A stretch of DNA of 64,000 nt. Origin: Bacteroides stercoris ATCC 43183. Its GTDB lineage: Bacteria > Bacteroidota > Bacteroidia > Bacteroidales > Bacteroidaceae. Numbering within the stretch: the stretch's first letter is position 1; every line of letters starts with the position of its first letter. Below the pieces are notes generated by a model, which saw nothing but the letters and a program-made list of their open reading frames with translations, ran no database searches and was not told the origin of the DNA. The position numbers were made by a program, and so were the translations under genes. Positions 58,565 through 64,000 of the stretch are shown in pieces. Where the stretch lies: NCBI RefSeq assembly GCF_025147325.1, contig NZ_CP102262.1, positions 2,356,001 to 2,420,000 on the forward strand. Reading direction: 5' to 3'.

Positions 58565-59405
58565 GGAAGAAGAATTGATTGACAGGCTGATTGACCTGGC
58601 CTTTGCCGAAGATATAGGCGATGGTGACCACACCACCCTTTCGTGCATTCCTGCTACGGCAATGGGCAAATCCAAGCTTTTGATTAAAGAAGCCGGTATT
58701 CTTGCCGGTATCGAGGTTGCTAAAGAAGTGTTCCGTCGTTTCGACCCCACCATGAAAGTGGAAGTATTCATCAATGACGGCACTGAAGTGAAGCCGGGCG
58801 ACGTGGCTATGGTTGTGGAAGGCAAGGTGCAGTCTTTGTTGCAGACCGAACGCCTGATGCTGAACATTATGCAGCGTATGAGCGGCATCGCTACCATGAC
58901 CCATAAGTATGCCGAGAAGCTGAAAGGTACGAATACCCGTGTGCTCGATACCCGTAAGACGACTCCGGGCATGCGTATTCTAGAAAAGATGGCTGTGAAG
59001 ATAGGTGGCGGCGTAAACCATCGAATCGGTCTGTTCGACATGATTCTGCTGAAAGACAATCATGTTGACTTCGCCGGCGGTATCGACAAGGCCATTACCC
59101 GTGCCAAGGAATATTGCAAGGAGAAGGGCAAGGACCTCAAGATAGAAATTGAAGTACGCAACTTCGACGAACTGCAACAGGTACTCGATTTGGGTGGCGT
59201 AGACCGTATCATGTTCGATAACTTTACACCCGAAATGACGAAGAAAGCCGTAGAAATGGTAGCAGGCCGTTATGAAACGGAATCTTCCGGCGGCATCACC
59301 TTTGACACTCTGCGCGACTATGCCGAATGCGGCGTAGACTTTATCTCGGTAGGTGCTTTGACGCATTCCGTAAAAGGATTGGACATGAGCTTCAAAGCCT
59401 GCTGA
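58557..59405 (+). CDS. nadC: Nicotinate-nucleotide pyrophosphorylase (carboxylating)
   Basis: 282 residues. AFAEDIGDGDHTTLSCIP opens the family; the barrel has ILNIMQRMSGIATMTHKYA, VLDTRKTTPGMRILEKMAVKIGGGVNHRIGLFDMILLKDNH with the quinolinate-binding Arg/Lys residues, and EIEVRNFDELQQVLDLGGVDRIMFDNF. It makes nicotinate mononucleotide from quinolinate and PRPP in de novo NAD synthesis. nadA and nadB are not nearby. It overlaps the DUF4783 gene and is followed by a terminator. Confidence 0.96.
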   Translation: MNKEEELIDRLIDLAFAEDIGDGDHTTLSCIPATAMGKSKLLIKEAGILAGIEVAKEVFRRFDPTMKVEVFINDGTEVKPGDVAMVVEGKVQSLLQTERLMLNIMQRMSGIATMTHKYAEKLKGTNTRVLDTRKTTPGMRILEKMAVKIGGGVNHRIGLFDMILLKDNHVDFAGGIDKAITRAKEYCKEKGKDLKIEIEVRNFDELQQVLDLGGVDRIMFDNFTPEMTKKAVEMVAGRYETESSGGITFDTLRDYAECGVDFISVGALTHSVKGLDMSFKAC

Positions 59406-59427
59406 TAAAGGCGATATAATACAGGAG

Positions 59428-59482
59428 AAAGCCTCTCATAGGGAATGCTGCCCGTCAGGGCAGATCTGTGAGAGGCTTTTTT
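59428..59482 (+). terminator. Terminator after nadC
   Basis: AAGCCTCTCA and TGAGAGGCTT are perfect arms; the loop holds a second small stem (CTGCCC/GGGCAG); six T follow. Confidence 0.85.
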
Positions 59483-59576
59483 CTTATGTTATAAAGGGCA
59501 AATGATGAAACGGAAAGATATGGATAACCTTATTCTTTAACTTCTTTTTAGAGATTCTATTGCAGCATTCTGCCGG

Positions 59577-60188
59577 ATGCTGCGTCTAACTAACAAACGA
59601 CGCGAAGAGGCGTCCGTAAAACGAGCACTGACATTGGAAAATGAGATAGAACTGATAGAGGGCTGCCGGGCAGGAAAGGATTCCGCACGAAAGGAACTTT
59701 ACACTCTCTATTCCAAGCAGATGCTGGCGGTATGCTACCGTTATACGGGCGATATGGATGCGGCGCACGATGTTTTGCACGATGGCTTTATCAAAATCTT
59801 CACCCGCTTCACGTTTCGCGGTGAATGTGCATTGGGCACGTGGGTAACGAGGGTGATGGTGACACAAGCTATCGACTATCTGCGACGGAAGCATCGTTTC
59901 AGCCAACTGGTGGTAAACGAAGAACAACTTCCCGATGTGCAGGACGAAGCGAGTATTGCCGAAAGCGGAAGCCGGCTTTCAGAGGAAGTGTTGATGGCGT
60001 TCGTGGCGGAACTTCCCGACGGCTGCCGTACCGTGTTCAACTTGTATGTGTTCGAGGAGAAGTCGCACAAGGAGATTGCGGAACTGCTTCATATCAAGGA
60101 GCATTCGTCTACCTCGCAGTTGCACCGTGCCAAGTGTATGTTAGCAAAAAGAATTAAAGAATATACTGAATATGAGAGAAAAAGATGA
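59577..60188 (+). CDS. ECF-type RNA polymerase sigma factor
   Basis: 203 residues. Region 2 (about 38-105) has LYSKQMLAVCYRYTGDMDAAHDVLHDGFIKIFTRF and WVTRVMVTQAIDYLRRK; region 4 (about 140-195) has LPDGCRTVFNLYVFEEKSHKEIAELLHIKEHSSTSQLHRAK. It groups with the Bacteroidetes sigma-70-like ECFs that stand beside a membrane-protein gene rather than a FecR-type anti-sigma. It overlaps the next gene by 17 bp, so the pair is translationally coupled. A preceding leader has no obvious TAnnTTTG box. Confidence 0.9.
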   Translation: MLRLTNKRREEASVKRALTLENEIELIEGCRAGKDSARKELYTLYSKQMLAVCYRYTGDMDAAHDVLHDGFIKIFTRFTFRGECALGTWVTRVMVTQAIDYLRRKHRFSQLVVNEEQLPDVQDEASIAESGSRLSEEVLMAFVAELPDGCRTVFNLYVFEEKSHKEIAELLHIKEHSSTSQLHRAKCMLAKRIKEYTEYERKR

Positions 60189-61263
60189 AATAACCGGATT
60201 GTTCCGCAGCCGTCTGTCCGGTACAGAGATGACGGTACGCGATGGCTTTTGGGAGCAGTTGCAGGAAGACGCGGCATCTTCGGCTGCAGGCCGGAAGAGA
60301 GCGGCTGTTCTTTCTCCTAAATATTATCGGGTGGCAGCCGCCGCATCCGTTATATTTGTGCTGGGAGCCGCTTCGGCCGCTTTCTGGTATTTCTCTCCGA
60401 AAGAGGAGATAAAGGAAGCTTTTACGCAAGTGGCTGCTTTGACGCCGGAAGGTAGTCTGGACGGAGATGTGGTGCAGGAATCTTTTCCATCTATCCATCA
60501 GGCAACCCCGATGGTACGGAATTCCGGTACAAAACAACCTGTCAATGGAATTCCCGCAGGCATGACTGCCCAATCGGAAACTGAGGGCGAGTCCGTTTCC
60601 GTCCGGCTTTCCATCACTATCAGGCAGCGGGTGCAGCAGGCCGGTGACAGTTACTTCAACAATAATGCCGTTGCACAAACCGGCAGTTCTTATCAGAACG
60701 CCACCGGTCGGGTAAGTTCTGCTTCGGACACCTTTTCCGCTGTTCCTGCGGAAGAAGAGCAGGCAACTACTCCTTTAAAATACCGGAAATCGCGTAAGTG
60801 GGCGTTGAAAGCAGCTCTTGGAACCTCTCTTCCTAAAGGGGACTACAATATGCCGCTGACGGCGGCCGTTACAGTGGAACGTAGTCTGAACAGCCGGTTC
60901 GCGTTGGAAACGGGTATTCTGTATAATCGTTTGCATGCCGACCGCACGCTCCATACTTTAGGGATTCCCGTAAAATTGAATATGACATTGGCAAGTACTC
61001 CCAAACTCGATTTATATGCCACTGTAGGCGGAACTGCCGAAAAGTGCATTGCCGGCGCTGCGGATAACGGCTTTAATGCGGAACCCGTTCAACTGTCAGT
61101 AGCGGCAGGAGTAGGGGTGCGTTACAGATTGAATGAGCGGTTTGCTTTGTTTGCCGAGCCTTCGGTTTCCCACCATTTCGGTACGGACTCCGAAACCGGA
61201 ACCTTGCGGACGGAACGCCCTACGAACCTGAATCTTTTGTGTGGAGTGCGTATGACTTATTAA
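60172..61263 (+). CDS. Predicted anti-sigma-like protein with outer-membrane beta-barrel domain
   Basis: 363 residues. The N-terminal 50 residues are cytoplasmic (MREKDEITGLFRSRLSGTEM; VRDGFWEQLQED), followed by one transmembrane helix (VAAAASVIFVLGAASAAFWYF, about 54-74), a Ser/Thr/Gln-rich linker of about 120 residues, and a C-terminal porin-like barrel (about 205-363, KWALKAALGTSLPKGDYN; RFALETGILYNRL; VGVRYRLNERFALFAEPSVS). Such a fusion could span the envelope and pass an outer-membrane signal to the sigma factor encoded upstream. The anti-sigma role is inferred from operon structure. Confidence 0.75.
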   Translation: MREKDEITGLFRSRLSGTEMTVRDGFWEQLQEDAASSAAGRKRAAVLSPKYYRVAAAASVIFVLGAASAAFWYFSPKEEIKEAFTQVAALTPEGSLDGDVVQESFPSIHQATPMVRNSGTKQPVNGIPAGMTAQSETEGESVSVRLSITIRQRVQQAGDSYFNNNAVAQTGSSYQNATGRVSSASDTFSAVPAEEEQATTPLKYRKSRKWALKAALGTSLPKGDYNMPLTAAVTVERSLNSRFALETGILYNRLHADRTLHTLGIPVKLNMTLASTPKLDLYATVGGTAEKCIAGAADNGFNAEPVQLSVAAGVGVRYRLNERFALFAEPSVSHHFGTDSETGTLRTERPTNLNLLCGVRMTY

Positions 61264-61282
61264 CCTTAAATACAACAACGAA

Positions 61283-61828
61283 ATGAATGCTCTCTGTAAA
61301 CTATATAAATACGGATATCTGATACTTGCAATGGCAGCTTGCCTTATGCTTGCATCCTGCGGTAAAGAATCGCTGGATTACAATCATCCGGATGTAGATT
61401 TGTTTGTAAAACAACTGAAAACCGGCAAATACTCTACTCAAAGTCCTGAAGGACTGAGTAATGTTCCCAAATTTGCCAAAGAAGATATTGAAGAACTCCT
61501 GAAGTATGCCGAGGATTTGACGGTAATACCTTCTTTTCCGTTGGCTCCCGTATCCTATTCGGCAGGCGGAAAACTGCGGTTAGGCGAATGTATCCTGTGG
61601 ACGGTGGAAACGATTCGTTTGGGACATAATGCTTCGATGGGGTGTAAGATGGTGCATACCGATGCCGAGAATTATGAAGGCATCTACTTTCTGACCGATG
61701 AGGAGGTGCTCGATGCAGCCGCCCGTTACCGTCGTTGGTGGGAAGGCCGGAAATATCCGCGTACCATGTGGACTATAGACCCTTGCTACGACGAACCGCT
61801 TTGCGGAAGCAGCTATATGTGGTGGTGA
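61283..61828 (+). CDS. Lipoprotein of the ECF operon (DUF4943-like)
   Basis: 181 residues; the signal peptide ends in MLASCGK (lipobox, Cys near 26). The mature domain has NHPDVDLFVKQLKTGKY, FAKEDIEELLKYAEDLTVIPSFPLAP, LGECILWTVETIRLG and ends with two Cys in PCYDEPLCGSSYMWW. It resembles DUF4943 as I remember it. The gene starts 19 bp after the barrel-fusion gene and belongs to the ECF operon. It may be an envelope-stress effector; the function is unknown. Confidence 0.65.
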   Translation: MNALCKLYKYGYLILAMAACLMLASCGKESLDYNHPDVDLFVKQLKTGKYSTQSPEGLSNVPKFAKEDIEELLKYAEDLTVIPSFPLAPVSYSAGGKLRLGECILWTVETIRLGHNASMGCKMVHTDAENYEGIYFLTDEEVLDAAARYRRWWEGRKYPRTMWTIDPCYDEPLCGSSYMWW

Positions 61829-61866
61829 GATTAGGTATAAAGTGTAAGGTATAAAAAAACAATCGG

Positions 61867-62538
61867 GTGAAGTATTCTATTCTCTTTTTGGGGTTGCTTT
61901 GTGCGGTAGCCTTTCCTCTTTACGCTCAAGAGTGGACGCCGCAGGACTCTTTGCGCCTGCACCGGTTGCTGAATGGCGGGGAAGAGATGAAGCTGAATCC
62001 GGATGTATTGAAGGAAATGGGCGTTGATGCTCCTTTGGGCTCTCCAAAGGCTGATGTAAGTAAGACGTGGATGGACTTTGATGCTTCCTTACCCGCAATG
62101 CCTCGGATGCCGGAGAAAAAGGTAGTGCTTACCTTACGGCCTTATACCGCAAACACCAAATACAACTGGGATCCCGTCTATCAGAAGAAGATTACGGTGA
62201 ACAAGAATACATGGCGGGGCAATCCGTTCTACGAACTGACCAGACTCAAAATCTATACAGACTGGGCAAAGCGTCCGTTGGATGCCGGGCCGCGTGAGAG
62301 TATCGAACAGATAGAAGCTACCGGTTTGCGCTATATGGTGACCGAACGTGCCAACAATATGGCAGTGGGGAGTTGGCGAAGTGTCGGCGGCGGTGGCATT
62401 GCAGGTGATTTCATGCGTCCTTTTACAAAAGATTTCTGGAACAGGAAAGCTGCCAGACGCCGTGCACGTACTTTGGAAGTATTAAGAACCTACGGCGATT
62501 CCATAACTGCCCGTCGTAAAGAGACGATTATCAAATAG
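61867..62538 (+). CDS. Secreted protein of the ECF operon (DUF4858-like)
   Basis: 223 residues from a GTG start at 61867 (GTGAAGTATTCT); no better ATG is near. The signal peptide ends near PLYAQ. The mature part is basic and Trp-rich: WTPQDSLRLHRLLNGGEEMKLNPDVLKEM, KTWMDFDASLPAMPRMPEKK, and a C-terminal Arg cluster (NRKAARRRARTLEVLRTYGDS). I associate it with DUF4858, with moderate trust. It follows the DUF4943-like gene by 38 bp and is probably the last gene of the operon. Confidence 0.6.
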   Translation: MKYSILFLGLLCAVAFPLYAQEWTPQDSLRLHRLLNGGEEMKLNPDVLKEMGVDAPLGSPKADVSKTWMDFDASLPAMPRMPEKKVVLTLRPYTANTKYNWDPVYQKKITVNKNTWRGNPFYELTRLKIYTDWAKRPLDAGPRESIEQIEATGLRYMVTERANNMAVGSWRSVGGGGIAGDFMRPFTKDFWNRKAARRRARTLEVLRTYGDSITARRKETIIK

Positions 62539-62616
62539 GGATATTCCGCTTTGAGTATTGAACTTTATTTCTCCGCTTCTTGTTTTCATAAAAATAAACC
62601 TTTAAAGGATAAATTA

Positions 62617-63582
62617 ATGAATAGAATAACTTCTTTGTTTGGAATAAAATATCCCGTCATCCAAGGTGGTATGGTGTGGTGCAGTGGCTGGCGGTTGGCG
62701 TCGGCAGTAAGTAATGCCGGTGGCTTAGGCTTGTTGGGAGCAGGTTCCATGCACCCCGAAACATTACGTGAGCATATACGGAAGTGCCGTGCGGCTACGC
62801 ATCATTCGTTTGGAGTGAACATTCCTTTAATGTATCCCCAGATAGAGGAAATCATGCAGATAGTGGTAGATGAGGGGGTGCGTATCGTGTTTACTTCTGC
62901 CGGAAACCCCAAGACATGGACCGGTTGGCTGAAGCAGCATGGCATTACAGTGGTGCATGTTGTTTCGTCATCGAGTTTTGCCATGAAAGCCGAGGCTGCC
63001 GGTGTAGATGCCATTGTGGCCGAAGGATTTGAAGCCGGTGGGCATAACGGGCGCGAAGAGACAACTACGCTTTGCCTGATACCTGCTGTACGTGCAGTTA
63101 CCTCACTGCCTTTGATTGCTGCCGGCGGCATTGCTACCGGTGAGGCGATTCTTGCCATGCGTGCTTTGGGGGCTGAGGGTGTTCAGGTGGGTACGCGGTT
63201 TGCTTTGACCGAAGAAAGCTCAGCCAGCGAAGTGTTTAAAGAATATTGCCTGCATCTGAAAGAGGGGGATACCCGTTTATTATTGAAGAAACTATCTCCG
63301 GTACGTCTGGCCCGCGGTAATTTTCAGCAGGCAGTAGCGGCGGCTGAGGCTGTCGGGGCTACGGAGGAGGATTTACGTATCCTTTTGTCTAAAGGACGTG
63401 CCAAACGCGGTATTTTTGAAGGAGACCTTGAAGAGGGCGAACTTGAAATAGGTCAGGCTTCCGCCTTGCTCAATGAGAAAGGAATACAGACGGTAGCAGA
63501 AGTGATGGACGAACTGGTAACAGGTTATCAGCGGGCATGCGAAACGCTTGCCGCCAATGTTTGCGAGCGTTGGGACGTTTGA
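62617..63582 (+). CDS. Nitronate monooxygenase / FabK-like flavoprotein
   Basis: 321 residues from ATG 62617 (MNRITSLFGIKYPVIQGGM); 22 further in-frame codons upstream look non-coding. It is an FMN TIM-barrel with VIQGGMVWCSGWRLASAVSNAGGLGLLGAGSMHP, VVHVVSSSSFAMKAEAAGVDAIVAEGFEAGGHNGRE and PLIAAGGIATGEAILAMRALGAEGVQVGTRF. This family contains nitronate monooxygenases and the enoyl-ACP reductase FabK; the catalytic His of EAGGHNG is present. Which substrate it uses cannot be told from sequence. A long inverted repeat follows. Confidence 0.85.
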   Translation: MNRITSLFGIKYPVIQGGMVWCSGWRLASAVSNAGGLGLLGAGSMHPETLREHIRKCRAATHHSFGVNIPLMYPQIEEIMQIVVDEGVRIVFTSAGNPKTWTGWLKQHGITVVHVVSSSSFAMKAEAAGVDAIVAEGFEAGGHNGREETTTLCLIPAVRAVTSLPLIAAGGIATGEAILAMRALGAEGVQVGTRFALTEESSASEVFKEYCLHLKEGDTRLLLKKLSPVRLARGNFQQAVAAAEAVGATEEDLRILLSKGRAKRGIFEGDLEEGELEIGQASALLNEKGIQTVAEVMDELVTGYQRACETLAANVCERWDV

Positions 63583-63598
63583 CAGTTGATATAAACGA

Positions 63599-63660
63599 TT
63601 TTGCCTATAGTGAAAAATCCTTTTGATGTACATTGTACCGGATTTCCACTATAGGCAAAA
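63599..63660. terminator. Long inverted repeat, bidirectional terminator
   Basis: TTTTGCCTATAGTGAAAAATCC and its complement ending TATAGGCAAAA pair over 21-22 bp with about one mismatch, between two convergent genes. The A/T flanks give T-runs on both strands. Confidence 0.75.
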
Positions 63661-63682
63661 TTATATGACAGCAAGCCTGCCT

Positions 63683-64000
63683 TTATCCTTTAGGGGGAAT
63701 GTTCGGAGCTTTACCGCTGTTGTTGCTGTTGTTTGCTGACGGAGCATTGCCCGTGGGAGACGCAACGCTTTCGTTTGCAGTGGCCGAAGCGGTTGTTCCG
63801 GCAGTTGCCGTAGCCGTGGCGGTTTTGTCTGCAACTTGTGCAGCCGGTTGTTCTTCCCAATGGAACGGTTCGAAAGTGCTGTTAGGGTCAACCCAGCTCG
63901 GCTTCTTGGAAGCGTAGATGATGAACGGAGCAATCACCACGATAAGTGCGCCGATGATAAGTCCGGAGAACCATACGGTATTGCTGCCGGTAGAAATCTG
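63683..64000 (-). CDS. Membrane protein, C-terminal part only
   Basis: The minus-strand frame is open to the window edge, so only the last 105 codons are seen. They contain a transmembrane helix (VWFSGLIIGALIVVIAPFII), a conserved-looking cytoplasmic or periplasmic stretch (SKKPSWVDPNSTFEPFHWEEQ) and a low-complexity Ala/Thr/Asn/Ser tail ending NIPPKG. It could be the end of a transporter, but I do not recognise the family. The real start lies beyond base 64000, so the GTG at 63940 is not a start. Confidence 0.6.
   Translation of the reverse strand, partial: QISTGSNTVWFSGLIIGALIVVIAPFIIYASKKPSWVDPNSTFEPFHWEEQPAAQVADKTATATATAGTTASATANESVASPTGNAPSANNSNNSGKAPNIPPKG

Overview
This 64 kb window looks like chromosomal DNA of a gut Bacteroides. 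The evidence is the many promoters with a TAnnTTTG -7 box, the Mfa/Fim-type fimbrillin operon, a smalltalk-protein/amidase pair, an Mpi-type DNA invertase, an SDR-type threonine dehydrogenase beside kbl, a SigABfr-like RpoD, and many DUF families typical of Bacteroidales. A heparinase II homologue next to lysA would suit a mucin/heparin-degrading species such as B. stercoris or a close relative, but the species name is a guess. There are no rRNA or tRNA genes, no CRISPR array and no complete insertion sequence.

Layout. 1-3.4 kb: the end of lysA, a solitary heparinase II (PL21) and an orphan HARE-type winged helix joined to a PD-(D/E)XK-like domain. 3.8-12.4 kb: a leftward fimbrial locus (Rrf2-like protein, DUF3575, DUF3868/TPR, Mfa1-like major fimbrillin, FimB/Mfa2-like anchor, second fimbrillin, tip-type lipoprotein). 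Upstream of it lie a 287-bp segment bounded by inverted repeats that carries one outward promoter, and then a tyrosine recombinase. This is a phase switch, and the promoter points away from the fimbriae, so the operon is read here as OFF. 12.6-16.9 kb: smalltalk protein plus amidase, ferritin, a decayed DUF4160/DUF2442 module, and the divergent kbl/tdh pair for threonine-to-glycine conversion. 17-31.4 kb: housekeeping genes (murB, MBL hydrolase, DUF3127, dnaN, exonuclease, coaBC, recN, rlmB, ridA, folC). 31.6-41.4 kb: phoH-like, DHOD-like, YggS, an Mpi-family invertase, HdeD, tpx, and a glnS-TPR-DedA operon. 41.5-45.9 kb: a 22-bp tandem array upstream of phoU, a candidate small RNA upstream of ribE, a nitroreductase, BrkB and the RNase P RNA. 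46-50 kb: a murein-peptide operon (NlpC/P60, L-Ala-D/L-Glu epimerase, transglutaminase). 50-64 kb: htrA, rpoD, a C11 peptidase, a four-domain CoA-disulfide reductase/rhodanese/TusA/DsrE fusion with a MarR regulator, rlmH, nadC, an ECF sigma operon with a membrane-to-beta-barrel partner, and a FabK-like oxidoreductase.

How the parts work together. The most coherent system is the phase-variable fimbrial module, in which recombinase, crossover sites, promoter, regulator and structural genes are all present and contiguous. The threonine-cleavage pair, the murein-peptide operon, the persulfide-trafficking fusion and the ECF operon are smaller functional units. The intergenic DNA holds a dispersed family of long hairpins built from 9-nt CACGGATTA-like units (three good copies and one degenerate copy).
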